A stretch of 64,000 nucleotides of DNA from Glandiceps talaboti (GCF_964340395.1 NC_135550.1:3137001-3201000), one strand, 5' to 3'; positions 35,901-47,744 are shown, numbered from the stretch's first letter. Made by a program: numbers and translations. Notes: a model not told the origin generated them from the sequence alone.

Positions 35901-38900
35901 ATATACTTACCGTTAGCACGTGTACTGTCCATTAGTACATACACTTACTGTTAGAATGTGTACTGTTCATCAGTATGTAGACTTATTGTTAGAATGTGTA
36001 CTGTCCATCAGTATATAGTCTTATTGTTAGAATGTGTACTGTCCATTAGTACATATACTTACTGTTAGAATGTGTACTGTCCATTAGTACGTAGACTTAC
36101 TGTTAGAATGTGTACTGTTCATTAGTAAGTAGATTTACTGTTAGAATGTGTACTGTCCATCAGTACGTAGACTTATTGTTAGAATGTGTACTGTCCATTA
36201 GTACATATACTTACTGTTAGAATGTGTACTGTCCATTAGTACATATACTTACTGTTAGAATGTGTACTGTCCATTAGTACGTAGACTTACTGTTAGAATG
36301 TGTACTGTCCATTAGTACGTAGATTTACTGTTAGAATGTGTACTGTCCATTAGTACGTAGACTTACTGTTAGAATGTGTACTGTCCATTAGTACGTAGAC
36401 TTACTGTTAGAATGTGTACTGTTCATTAGTAAGTAGATTTACTGTTAGAATGTGTACTGTCCATCAGTACGTAGACTTATTGTTAGAATGTGTACTGTCC
36501 ATTAGTACGTAGACTTACTGTTAGAATGTGTACAGTCCATTAGTACGTAGACTTACTGTTAGAATGTGTACTGTCCATCAGTATGTAGACTTATTGTTAG
36601 AATGTGTACTGTCCATCAGTACATAGCCTTATTGTTAGAATGTGTACTGTCCATCAGTACACAGATTTAATGTTAGAATGGTACTGTCAATTAGTACGTA
36701 GACTTACTGTTAGAATGTGTACTGTCCATTAGTATATAGACTTACCGTTAGAATGTGTACTGTCCATTAGTATGAAGACTTACTGTTAGAATGTGTACTG
36801 TCCATTAGTACATAGACTGACCGTTAGAATGTGTACAGTCCATTAGTACATAGACTTATTGTTAGAATGTGTACTGTCCATTAGTATGTAGATTTACTGT
36901 TAAGATGTGTACTGTCCATTAGTACGTAGACTTATTGTTAGAATGTGTACTGTCCATTAGTACATAGACTTATTGTTAGAATGTGTACTGTCCATTAGTA
37001 CGTAGACTTATTGTTAGAATGTGTACTGTCCATTAGTACATAGACTTACTGTTAGAATGTGTACTGTCCATTAGTATGTAGACTTACTGTTAGAATGTGT
37101 ACTGTCCATTAGTACGTAGATTTACTGTTAGAATGTGTACTGTCCATTAGTATGTAGACTTACTGTTAGAATGTGTACTGTCCATTAGTATGTAGACTTA
37201 CTGTTAGAATGTGTACTGTCCATTAGTACGTAGACTTACTGTTAGAATGTGTACTGTCCATTAGTACGTAGATTTACTGTTAGAATGTGTACTGTTCATT
37301 AGTACGTAGATTTACTGTTAGAATGTGTACTGTCCATCAGTACGTAGACTTATTGTTAGAATGTGTACTGTCCATTAGTACGTAGACTTACTGTTAGAAT
37401 CTGTACAGTCCATTAGTACGTAGACTTACTGTTAGAATGTGTTCTGTCCATTAGAACATAGACTTACTGTTAGAATGTGTACTGTCCATTAGTACGTAGA
37501 CTTACTGTTAGAATGTGTACTGTCCATTAGTAGATAGACTTACTGTTAGAATGTGTACTGTCCATTAGTACGTAGACTTACTGTTAAGATGTGTACTGTC
37601 CATTAGTACATAGATTTACTGTTAAGATGTGTACTGTCCATTAGTACGTAGACTTATTGTTAGAATGTGTACTGTCCATTAGTACATAGACTTATTGTTA
37701 GAATGTGTACTGTCCATTAGTACGTAGACTTACTGTTAGAATGTGTACTGTCCATTAGTACGTAGATTTACTGTTAGAATGTGTACTGTCCATTAGTACG
37801 TAGACTTACTGTTAGTATGTGTACTGTTCATTAGTACGTAGATTTACTGTTAGAATGTGCATTGTCCATTAGTATGTAGATTTACTGTTAGAATGTGTAT
37901 TGTCCATTAGTACGTAGACTTACTGTTAGAATGTGTACTGTCCATTAGTACACAGACTTACTGTTAGAATGTGTACTGTCCATTAGTACATAGATTTACT
38001 GTTAGAATGTGTACTGTCCATCAGTACATAGACTTATTGTTAGAATGTGTACTGTCCATTAGTACGTAGATTTATTGTTAGAATGTGTATTGTCCATTAG
38101 TACGTAGATTTACTGTTAGAATGTGTATTGTCCATTAGTACGTAGATTTACTGTTAGAATGTGTATTGTCCATTAGTACATAGATTTACTGTTAGAATGT
38201 GTACTGTCCATTAGTACGTAGACTTACTGTTAGAATGTGTACTGTCCATTAGTACGTAGACTTACTGTTAGAATGTGTACTGTCCATTAGTACGTAGATT
38301 AACTGTTAGAATGTGTACAGTCCATTATTACGTAGATTTACTGTTAGAATGTGTACTGTCCATTAGTACATAGACTTACTGTTAGAATGTGTACTGTCCA
38401 TTAGTACGTAGATTTACTGTTAGAATGTGTACTGTCCATCAGTACATAGATTTATTGTTAGAATGTGTACTGTCCATTAGTACGTAGACTTACTGTTAGA
38501 ATGTGTACAGTCCATTAGTACGTAGACTTTCTGTTAGAATGTGTACTGTCCATTAGTACGTAGACTTACTGTTAGAATGTGTACAGTCCATTAGTACGTA
38601 GACTTTCTGTTAGAATGTGTACTGTCCATTAGTATGTAGACTTACTGTTAAGATGTGTACTGTCCATCATAAACTGTTTTTAAATGAAGTAAGAATAACG
38701 CTGTGCACTAATAAGTGGTGTAAATAAATAAGATTCCATTGAAGTAATGTCATTTTCTGTTCAATGTGGTTTCCCTATTATTTTGCAGTCCATATGGTGT
38801 TGAACCTTCGATATTTAAAAGGTAAAGAAGCAGAACGTGTATCTGTCCTGGAATTGCCAGGCGATGTTCTCATCGTACCACAGTCAACCCTGGGAGGGAT

Positions 38901-39114
38901 GCATAAGAAACGTCATGTAACATACCATTACAACATCAATAAAGAAGAAGCTTGTAAACTATACCAAGAATTTGTTAGACTGTGTAAGCATGCAGTAGAA
39001 TCCAATGAAGACATCCCATGTCGTGTACGATATGGCCAGTATAATAACAAGTGTGAGAATATGACTGTTGAAAGTGGCAAATATGGTCTGATGACTCATT
39101 TACTAGAATTCTAG
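31997..39114 (+). CDS. DTD2: D-aminoacyl-tRNA deacylase 2 (ATD-type), three exons, 173 residues
   Basis: Joined exons 31997-32122, 35157-35226 and 38789-39114. DTD2/ATD is a homodimeric cytosolic proofreading enzyme of the DTD fold; the animal ATD branch is known to remove wrongly attached L-alanine from tRNA-Thr as well as D-residues. Visible landmarks: exon 1 ARIVLQQCTSARVQV (residues 16-30, first strand); exon 2 ISKGVVVYVCFLRDC (43-57); the LLNKMVHMVLNLRYL helix (61-75) across the exon 2/3 join; VSVLELPGDVLIVPQSTLGG (83-102), with PQSTL in place of the SQxTL of classic DTD1, as expected for ATD; KEEACKLYQEFVRLC (117-131); and THLLEF at the C-terminus. The length agrees with the vertebrate protein (about 168). 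Odd point: the Gly-Pro motif expected just before THLLEF is absent. The sequence there is SGKYGLM (161-167), with a net gain of about three residues, exactly where a 41-bp minisatellite begins. Confidence 0.93.
32857..32935. repeat. ATT trinucleotide microsatellite in DTD2 intron 1
   Basis: About 14 pure ATT units followed by interrupted ones. Poly-Leu frame is an artefact. Confidence 0.93.
33925..34670 (+). repeat. Three diverged tandem units with GTTACCATGGCAAC palindromes
   Basis: Units share AGCAAGGA(G/A)AT, CATGTTTTA(T/C)GTCTAATTTT, a GTGATTxTxTTxCC(A/G)TGGCAAC block, TGTATAACAAA-like and AAATAAACxTGATTATTATT. The palindromic blocks fall at 34015-34028, 34229-34242 and 34542-34555. Unit length is about 210-330 bp. 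Inside DTD2 intron 1. Confidence 0.6.
34542..34555. promoter_or_regulatory. RFX X-box-like palindrome
   Basis: GTTACCATGGCAAC matches the X-box consensus GTNRCC-(N0-3)-RGYAAC that RFX transcription factors bind. Imperfect copies lie at 34229 and 34015. The motif sits in a diverged repeat, so it may reflect repeat ancestry and not regulation. Confidence 0.35.
35157..35226 (+). CDS. DTD2: DTD2 exon 2
   Basis: 70 bp between acceptor TTCTTCACAG and donor G/GTGAGT (phase 1). It encodes ISKGVVVYVCFLRDC and then TMELLNKM plus the first base of Val-66. This matches the second strand and following helix of the DTD fold. Too short for an ordinary frame scan; found by extending the protein alignment between exons 1 and 3. 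Confidence 0.88.
35227..38788 (+). other. DTD2 intron 2 (3562 bp)
   Basis: Donor GTGAGT, acceptor TATTTTGCAG. A 34-bp duplication (35358-35428) precedes the large 38-bp minisatellite, which takes up 78% of the intron. Confidence 0.87.
35893..38669 (+). repeat. 38-bp minisatellite, about 73 copies, in DTD2 intron 2
   Basis: Unit: TTAGTACGTAGACTTACTGT then TAGAATGTGTACTGTCCA. Every unit is 38 bp with few exceptions; variants are mostly at C/T and A/G positions (CGTAGA/CATAGA, CTTAC/TTTAC, CTGTCC/CAGTCC/CTGTTC). Rare variants recur at multiples of 38: the AAGTAG unit at 36121 and 36425 (304 bp, 8 units), and the TTAAGATG unit at 36901 and 37623 (722 bp, 19 units). Multi-unit blocks were therefore duplicated. 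Confidence 0.97.
38789..39114 (+). CDS. DTD2: DTD2 exon 3 (terminal coding exon)
   Basis: Begins after TATTTTGCAG with TC, completing Val-66, then codes HMVLNLRYLKGKEAE and onward to THLLEF and TAG. It holds the PQSTLGG motif and most of the catalytic domain. From about 39079 its sequence is the first unit of the downstream 41-bp minisatellite; the last 11 codons and the stop are encoded by that unit. Confidence 0.93.
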
Positions 39115-41188
39115 GTGTATAATATGGTCTGAAGACTCGTTTATTAGAATTCTAGGTGTATAATGTGGTCTGATGACTCATTTATTAGAATTCTAGGTGT
39201 ATAATATGGTCTGATGACTCATTTATTAGAATTCTAGGTGTATAATGTGGTCTGATGACTCATTTATTAGAATTCTAGGTGTATAATATGGTCTGATGAC
39301 TCATTTATTAGAATTCTAGGTGTATAATATGGTCTGATGACTCATTTACTAGAATTCTAGGTGTATAATATGGTCTGATGACTCATTTATTAGAATTCTA
39401 GGTGTATAATGTGGTCTGATGACTCATTTATTAGAATTCTAGGTGTATAATATGGTCTGATGACTCATTTATTAGAATTCTAGGTGTATAAGATGGTCTG
39501 GTGACTCATTTACTAGAATTCTAGGTGTATAATATGGTCTGAAGACTCATTTATTAGAATTCTAGGTGTATAATGTGGTCTGGTGACTCATTTATTAGAA
39601 TTCTAGGTGTATAATATGGTCTGATGACTCATTTATTAGAATTCTAGGTGTATAATGTGGTCTGGTGACTCATTTATTAGAATTCTAGGTGTATAATATG
39701 GTCTGATGACTCATTTACTAGAATTCTAGGTGTATAATATGGTCTGATGACTCATTTATTAGAATTCTAGGTGTATAATATGGTCTGAAGACTCATTTAT
39801 TAGAATTCTAGGTGTATAATGTGGTCTGATGACTCATTTACTAGAATTCTAGGTGTATAATATGGTCTGATGACTCATTTATTAGAATTCTAGGTGTATA
39901 ATATGGTCTGATGACTCATTTATTAGAATTCTAGGTGTATAATATGGTCTGATGACTCATTTATTAGAATTCTAGGTGTATAATGTGGTCTGATGACTCA
40001 TCTGTTAGAATTCTAGGTGTATCATGTGGTCTTATTACTCATTTACTAGAATTATAGGTGTATAATATGGTTTGATGACTCATCTATTAGAATTCTAGGT
40101 GTATAATATGGTCTGGTGACTCATTTACTAGAATTCTAGGTGTATAAGATGGTCTGAAGACTCGTTTATTAGAATTCTAGGTGTATAATATGATCTAATG
40201 ACTCATTTACTAGAGTTCTTGGTGTATAATGTGGTCTGAAGACTCATTTATTAGAATTCTAGGTGTATAATATGGTCTGATGACTCATTTATTAGAATTC
40301 TAGGTGTATAATATGGTCTGATGACTCATTTATTAGAATTCTAGGTGTATAATATGGTCTGATGACTCATTTATTAGAATTCTTGGTGTATAATATGGTC
40401 TGATGACTCATTTATTAGAATTCTAGGTGTATAATATGGTCTGATGACTCATTTATTAGAATTCTAGGTGTATAATATGGTCTGATGACTCATTTACTAG
40501 AATTCTAGGTGTATAATATGGTCTGATGACTCATTTATTAGAATTCTAGGTGTATAATGTGGTCTGATGACTCATTTATTAGAATTCTAGGTGTATAATG
40601 TGGTCTGATGACTCATTTACTAGAATTCTAGGTGTATAATGTGGTCTGATGACTCATCTATTAGAATTCTAGGTGTATAATATGGTCTGATGACTCATTT
40701 ATTAGAATTCTAGGTGTATAAGATGGTCTGATGACTCATTTATTAGAATTCTAGGTGTATAATATGGTCTGATGACTCATATTATACGAATTCTAGGTGT
40801 ATAATATGGTCTGATGACTCATTTATTAGAATTCTAGGTGTATAATGTGGTCTGATGACTCATTTACTAGAATTCTAGGTGTATAATGTGGTCTGATGAC
40901 TCATTTATTAGAATTCTAGGTGTATAATATGGTCTGATGACTCATTTATTAGAATTCTAGGTGTATAATATGGTCTGATGACTCATCTATTAGAATTCTA
41001 GGTGTATAATGTGGTCTGAAGACTCGTTTATTAAAATTCTAGGTGTATAATGTGGTCTGAAGACTCGTTTATTAAAATTCTTGGTGTATAATATGGTCTG
41101 AAGACTCGTTTATTAGAATTCTAGGTTAATAATATGGTTTGATGACTCATTTATTAGGATTCTAGGTGTATAATATGGTTTGATGACT
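39079..41188 (+). repeat. 41-bp minisatellite, about 51 copies, containing the DTD2 C-terminal codons
   Basis: Unit: AATATGGTCTGATGACTCAT, TTATTAGAATTCTAG, GTGTAT. The first unit is in frame and encodes KYGLMTHLLEF plus the TAG stop of DTD2. The following units repeat those codons and 17 bp of 3' sequence. Because THLLEF is conserved in DTD2 proteins elsewhere (THLIEF in human), the direction of descent is gene end to repeat. Variants (TTACTAG/TTATTAG, GATGACT/GAAGACT, GTGTATAAT/AAG) are mixed along the array. A sequence with few changes throughout points to recent expansion or homogenisation. Confidence 0.96.
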
Positions 41189-41194
41189 TGCTTT

Positions 41195-41212
41195 TTTTTT
41201 GTTATTGCTACA
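41195..41212 (+). promoter_or_regulatory. Candidate splice acceptor after the 41-bp array
   Basis: A T-rich tract followed by GTTATTGCTACAG/ACAAT. Paired with an AG/GTGTAT step directly after the DTD2 stop (39115), it could remove the whole array as a 3' UTR intron. The donor is weak, and every repeat unit carries the same step, so this is only a possibility. Confidence 0.3.
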
Positions 41213-41814
41213 GACAATCTGTTCAACGAATACAATCTTGATGAATGTTGAGTCAAAACTGTCATGTCATATGAGAAGTTATTGAAAGTGGGTTAAGTCC
41301 AAACTTGTGTGGACATTCCATTTGCAACCAATATAGATAAATCATATATCCTTATAAGCAGGAATATATAATTACCTTTAAAGAACCAAGAATTGGGTTA
41401 CTTTTGGACTGTGTAAGTATAATCTATATACTTCATAGATACAACACATTGTCATAGTTACGTGAGAACGATCTGTGTGAATATTAAGCTGCTACCAAGA
41501 ACATCCTTCACAACTCAACAGCAGTATTGGGTTTCAAATTACCACGTAAGCTAATATTTGTTATTATATTTAATTTATATTTTATATTTTTGTTGTAAGA
41601 ACCAGCTGTTGGATAGTTTTGAGTTTTGTCAGTAGCATATTATTTATCGTACACATATCTAGAGAGTTTGGTAGTTCATACATGTATTTTGTGTATAACG
41701 ATATAGTTATATACAGGTCATACAGAAAACCTTCAAGATAACTGAATGTAGGGAATCATAACCACAAGTATTGTGGGCATGATGTATTATAAATGAATTA
41801 CCATTATCGGGTGT
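41213..41814. other. Possible DTD2 3' UTR and flank
   Basis: AT-rich, with no frame of interest. No canonical AATAAA was noticed between the array and 41814, so the DTD2 poly(A) site is not located. Confidence 0.3.
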
Positions 41815-42231
41815 ATGAATGTATGTATGTATGTATGTATGTATGTATGTATGTATGTATGTATGTGTGTATGTATGTATGTGTGTGTATGTGTGTATGT
41901 GTGTATGTATGTGTGTATGTGTGTATGTATGTATGTATGTATGTATGTATGTATGTGTGTATGTGTGTATGTGTGTATGTATGTGTGTGTGTATGTATGT
42001 ATGTATGTATGTATGTGTGTATGTATGTGTGTGTATGTATGTATGTATGTATGTATGTATGTGTGTATGTGTGTATGTATGTATGTATGTATGTATATGT
42101 GTGTATGTATGTATGTATGTATGTATGTATGTATGTATGTATGTATGTGTATCCATTCATCCATCTCTGTCTATCTACCCACCCATCCATCCATCCAGCT
42201 ATCTATCTATCTATATATCTATCTATCTGTC

Positions 42232-42266
<35 letters not shown>

Positions 42267-42380
42267 CTCTCTCTCTGTCTGTCTCTCTCTCTTGTCTCTC
42301 TGTCCCTGTCTGTCTGTCTTTCTGTCTGTCTATGTCTATCTTTATCTGTCTCTGTGTCTCTGTGTCTATATCTTTTCATC
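41815..42380. repeat. TATG / TGTG microsatellite and TCTG/TCTA polypyrimidine tract
   Basis: About 335 bp of mixed TATG and TGTG units, then about 230 bp of TCTA, CATC, TCTG and CT blocks. Frames of up to 216 codons on several frames are artefacts of the tetranucleotide period. Confidence 0.95.
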
Positions 42381-42420
42381 CACCATCCATCCATAAATCC
42401 TTCCATCTATGTGACACGTG

Positions 42421-43424
42421 TAAGGTCAAAATTGTGTTAGGAAACACTGGGAAATGTATAAGTTATTAAGAAGAATTATTTCAATCACGTATTTTGAACA
42501 CTTTAGTATCAAACAGTCATCACTTTCGTTTGCAATATATACCTATAGTCCGTCATACAAATATGAAGGTTTCAATGATTGGAAGCATTTATTATGATTC
42601 ACTATTTTAATCATTTTGAGTTAGTCGTTAAAACCTGACGTGGTGAATACGACTAGATTCTTTATATACTTGAGTTATATTCGTTTATTTTCGTTTGTTT
42701 TCGATTCTGTTGTTCCGTGAGTGATCGCCGCCTTGGAACAATAAAATCGAAAACATTAACAAACGACACTAAACGAATGAAATAAAGGTAAATAAGAAAT
42801 CGAGCCGTATTCACCACATCAGATTGGTATTAATGGTACAAGGTGTACGGTGCAATTTAATTGTTTATAATGTCACTGTATAATCCTGAGATGTATAATA
42901 TGAAAATATTCCTATAAAATATCCAATATATAACTACTGATGTTTGGTTGCTTAAAGTAATGCAAATACCTAATGATCAATGTAGCATTTGACAAATAGT
43001 CCGCAATTGTTAGAGCAAATCCATACTGAGTAGTTGAATTTGACTTTGTAGATTTATGCAATGTCGCAATATGGTGATAACAACAATAGTAGATTTAAAA
43101 GTGCTGTAACTAGCAAATATAGTGTTCTGTGTATATTATAACAATAGTAGATTTAAAAGTGTCGTAAATAGCAAATATAGTGTTCTGTGTATATTCACTC
43201 AATATTTATTATATTTGTATTCTTGATTATAATATAAGTAAAATAGTCTTGTTAAGCAAATTCTGGTTCAGAATGTTATCTATACTACTGATTCAGTTCT
43301 TTGTATTCTTCTCCCTTTTCAAACTTTTACATACTATACTTTACATGTAATGTTGGAATTGCCATTATCATCAATATTGTTGTAGTCGTCACCATCGTTG
43401 TCGTCACAGTAATCATCATCGTCA
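42421..43424. other. Unassigned sequence with a 57-bp duplication
   Basis: A tandem duplication at 43083-43196 (ACAATAGTAGATTTAAAAGT and onward). TCGTTTATTTTCGTTTGTTTTCGA at 42680-42705 faces a complementary ATCGAAAACATTAACAAACG stretch at 42737-42757, a weak inverted pair. No gene. Confidence 0.4.
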
Positions 43425-43428
43425 TTGT

Positions 43429-43470
<42 letters not shown>

Positions 43471-43617
43471 GTTGTCGTCGTCGTCGTCATCATCATCATC
43501 ATCATCATCATCATCGTTGTCGTCGTCGTCATTGTCATCATCGTCGTCGTCGTCATCATCACCGTCGTCATCATCATCATCGTCGTCATCGTCATCGTCG
43601 TCGTCGTCGTCGTCTTC
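43425..43617. repeat. ATC / GTC trinucleotide tract
   Basis: About 190 bp alternating between CAT and CGT triplets. It reads as poly-Ser, poly-Asp or poly-His depending on frame; there is no start, stop or flanking exon context to support a protein. Confidence 0.93.
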
Positions 43618-44117
43618 TTGAATAGGGGTTGATCGAATTCTGACATCCAAGTGTTCTGATGACAAAAAACGGAGATGTTTTCTTTTTATTATTCATCACT
43701 ATTTTGCGCCGTTATTCATTGTAGATATTGTTGAAACCTAATATGTACATTGATACTTTGTCAAAGACAAACAAGTTACGATTAGGTTGGAATGACAATT
43801 GAATATAGCTATATTGAAAGACTGCGTTTATTCTCAAATCACGTTTACGACTGTCATTTTATTTGAGTCGTCGCTACTACAGACCATCCAAGATTATCAC
43901 AGGTAAAGTATGCTAGTGTCACCAAACATATAAATCTATTCAAGCCCTGAGATACGCGTGGGATTTGATCCATTCAAAATCAATTCCCCTATTACGATTT
44001 CACGTGCCACTGCGCAAACGTTGAAATCCAGTGGTGGATCCCTCACAAGTAGTTCAATTTTGCATGGTATAATTAATTTACCCCTAGAACCAACGTACCG
44101 CTATTGTGGACCGATTA

Positions 44118-44179
<62 letters not shown>

Positions 44180-44192
44180 CAACAACAACAAC
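44118..44192. repeat. AAT / AAC trinucleotide microsatellite
   Basis: About 19 AAT units and then about 5 AAC units; poly-Asn frame is an artefact. Confidence 0.95.
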
Positions 44193-47100
44193 GGTTTATT
44201 TCCAAACATTGTGACCCTAATGGTCAAATTACGATTGTTACATTACTTTTTAAAACACATCAAGGACAAAGACACTGCTGGTAACTTAAAAGTGTGGTAA
44301 CATTACAATTAAAAAACAAATTACAATGAAGAGACACACTAGAGACAATGACTATTTTTCAACAAATTGACACAGTAAACAACTGGACTGAGTTCTTTCC
44401 GTTTAGTTCTTTCTTTAAAGTTCCTAACATTACGATTTCTTGTGATTTTTTAAGTGCTGGGACGTGGTGATTGAGTTTATTGTCTGGTTTTAACACTTGG
44501 GAAGCAAACTTTCTGACGTCGAATCTCTAAGGACTCTAAGTTCATACGTAATTGTGATTCCTTATAGATACTAAAAGGATAAATTATTCTGAAAGCTCTA
44601 AAGGGAACAAAGGCGAGTGATTTTATCTTAGCTGCTTCTCTATAAGTTTAGCGAACACAGTAATGTCATTTTTCACCACCTCTGCATCGTGGTATAATAG
44701 GCCTGCTGTACGCTGGGCGAGGCATTCTGGGAAACAAAGTTAGGTGCTCCGAATCTCTTAAACCATGGACCAAAAATGTTTAAATGTTATTGTTTCAAGA
44801 GATTCGCCTTGTGGAATTTATATATATACTAGTGGTGAAAATCCTGAGAGGAAACGGGCGTTAGATCACTATTAGCATGCTTTTTTCTTTTTGGTACTTG
44901 TGAACGTCTCCATTAAATATACCTAGGCTATTGGAAAGAACTTTATATCGACGTTATAACCGTATTGGATAGAAGCCTGGTCGATACATTACTTCGATAT
45001 CAAATATTCAGTTTGAAATTCTTGGAGAAGCTAACGACTTTTAATGTTGGGGTAAAGGTATCACAATTCAACACTTACACTGGGAAACGACATAAGCCTT
45101 GCTATTAAATGTCATTATATAGTTATTGTATCTACATAAAGGGTGGGTAACAAGAAAAAAATACTTCACGTTATATCCATGACGCCCTAAAGCCATATAC
45201 GATGTCGTCGCTGTGCAATTAAATCAGCCCCTTGTAGTAAGTTAACAATAATCTACTTTGTTCTGTACGCTGAATACCCACCTTGTAAACTAGGTGAGCG
45301 TTTTAATCACAACACGACGCGACCCGTCACCTCCACCTCAAAGACATTCCCACAGATACAAATAAATCGAAAACATGTTATTAGATATGATATTTTGCAT
45401 GAGTTTACGTTTTACGAGAGATTCAAGTTGATACACCGGGTTATATGAATGGATATGAAGGCCAAGTGAAGTGTGTGACTGTAAATACATTGCCAATGAC
45501 TGAGAATATTCTAATACGTCTGCAGTGTCAACAGATCAAAGAACACTAACATACAACTTATTTGATCGACCCGAATAGCTTCATTTGATTGTGTGAAGAT
45601 CTATTCAGTGTTCGTGAATAAGATAAAAAGCTACTGGAGACAGGGATATGTGTTTATCTACGGTAAAAAAAACAGTGTTTGCTGTTTTCCCATGAGGTAA
45701 AGACAACCATTGGCTCTTTTCATCACATTTCTATGGTGCGAAGATACTGTGATCAAAAGGCACCTTCTTTTTTCCTGTAACCGCTAGAAAAGGGCGATTT
45801 TCAGAAGTCGACGCGACTGGTTGCTGGGTTAAAAAAATTGATTCCTTCTGCCTACTACTCAGTACGAAATATGTAACCATAGTACATAAATGTTGGGTCT
45901 TGTTTTCTTCCGAAATGTGATACATTTTACATCATTATTGGATCCCAATCTTCACGTTTTGGTTATTTCTTTCAAAACTTACACTTTACACGTGAAACTA
46001 CTGTTAAACAATAACTGCTGTCCAAGGTTTTTGAATAGATCAGAAGGTTTTTAATAGACAAGGGCACATATCAAAATCTGATGATATTGACAGTCGTAAA
46101 ACTAGAGCAGTATAAATCAAGAGCCTCATTGTGTATTTTGTTTGTATTTCAGCCATCATGGGTTCATTTCTACATTCTAATTATCAAAATAAATGACGAA
46201 TTAGCAAATACATTTGACACAATCTCGTATTTATAATCTGTTAAACCTGTGACAGGTATAAAGAGATAAATGATACGGTTAACTCACTTTGACAGTCAGG
46301 TTAAGACTTGACACAGCTTTGGCCACATTCAAGTTCTCAACAATTATATCATTGTGTTGTAGTTGCAATTGACATTATAATGGGTATACATTTAATTGCC
46401 TATTAAAGTTCGGTGATATTTTCGTCGCGCTATTGAAATGCTCTACAGACTCGGATCGGACGGGATGAATACAAGAATGCAATGTCATTCACAAATCCCA
46501 ACAGTATGTTTCATTGTTGTCATATTCTATTCTACGTCTTACTTAGTATTCTTTGTGCTCTATCAACCTTTTCTCAAAGCAATCAGTGATCGAGAATTAG
46601 CAATTATTTTGTACAAGGTCATTAGAGGTCACGAAGGGTTGAGTTGTGACTCTGATCAAACTGCCTTTTGTTTGCATATTGACCTCAACTAGCGTAAGGT
46701 TTACCCTTTTCATAGCTCCTTTAGATCATCATATAAAAGTTAAGATGCTCCAAGTATAAGAACTGCACGCACATCAGGTGCGCTAAATCGAAGAGATGAC
46801 AACATATAAATGTACAACTTATCGCGCTACTGGTATACTTGCTTAGATGACAACCCCCATTTTGCTGCCGCAAGTCACCCGTTACACAGTCACGCTGTCC
46901 AATTCATGGTCCGTTTGGATAAAGATTGACTTGTTTTTATGTGTTGAGCTTAAGATGCAATTCTACAACGAGCTATACGAGTATAGTTGATGAGAGTACT
47001 ATAACGAAACATATAATCTAAGATAAAGAAAAGTTAATCGTGAACTAAAATGCGTGGTGCGCTGGGTCATTAAAAATTATGTAACGAAAGTGTGGACCAT

Positions 47101-47740
47101 TCATCTCTTCAAATCAAAGTCTTTCATTATCATCGCATCCCCTTTTACTGAAATCTTTGACATCATTTTCAACTTCTACTTACGGTCAAAATGAGACAAA
47201 GTTTGCTGGAAATATACCTGAAAGTTTCTCCACAAGTAACTGATGATAACAGATCGACACATTCATTTGCTAGACTATCAAAACAAACAATTGTTATCCC
47301 TGTTTATTGAAACCTCTCGCAGGTGATTTGTATTTGAGAAATCAAATTGTGGTTACGTATAATGAAAATCATGCCCAAAATTAAAAACTAGATGAGATTA
47401 TTTTTTAATGAGAATGGTGATTAGTCTGGTCGCAGTCGCCGTTCTCACCGGTCTTCCATAGATTACAATACAATAGAGTAGAATGCCTGCACAATATCTT
47501 GTAAAACCATAGTCCCCTCAACTATCTATTTTAGAACGTTCACGGGGAAAAAAGATAACTTCATAATCAATGATAAGGTACTTAGACGGTGCCGGATGGG
47601 CGCGAGAAATTAATACGATTGCCACGACAAATTGTGCATGGCGTAATGGAGAACTTATTGAGGTATACATGCAGACAAAATGACAAGTTATTAGAACCAT
47701 GGTTTTTGCTAGTTGAAAATACCATCTATGTAAGAGCTTT
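44193..47740. other. Unassigned sequence, about 3.5 kb
   Basis: The longest stretch in the window without a recognisable gene or strong repeat. Frames at 45731-45925 (minus), 46438-46692 (plus) and 47518-47700 (minus) are short. The 46438 frame has a hydrophobic run (FIVVIFYSTSYLVFFVLY), but it has no relatives I recognise. Exons of unknown genes cannot be excluded. Confidence 0.35.
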
Positions 47741-47744
47741 GATT

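Noticed and set aside
35893-38669. CRISPR-like regular array
   Set aside because: Units are contiguous 38-bp tandem repeats with no unique spacers, inside a eukaryotic intron.
39079-41188. Array of small exons or peptide genes
   Set aside because: Each unit contains in-frame stops, and only the first unit is joined to a coding exon; the 41-bp period would also break any frame.
41793-42469. Overlapping frames of up to 216 codons rich in Tyr-Val-Cys-Met
   Set aside because: They are translations of TATG/TGTG and TCTG microsatellite in three frames; there is no domain, start context or splice site.
43301-43665. Poly-Ser, poly-Asp and poly-His frames
   Set aside because: Trinucleotide ATC/GTC tract; no flanking coding context, and all frames are equally open.
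46438-46692. Small membrane protein
   Set aside because: One hydrophobic run in AT-rich DNA without homologous motif, Kozak context or exon borders is not enough.
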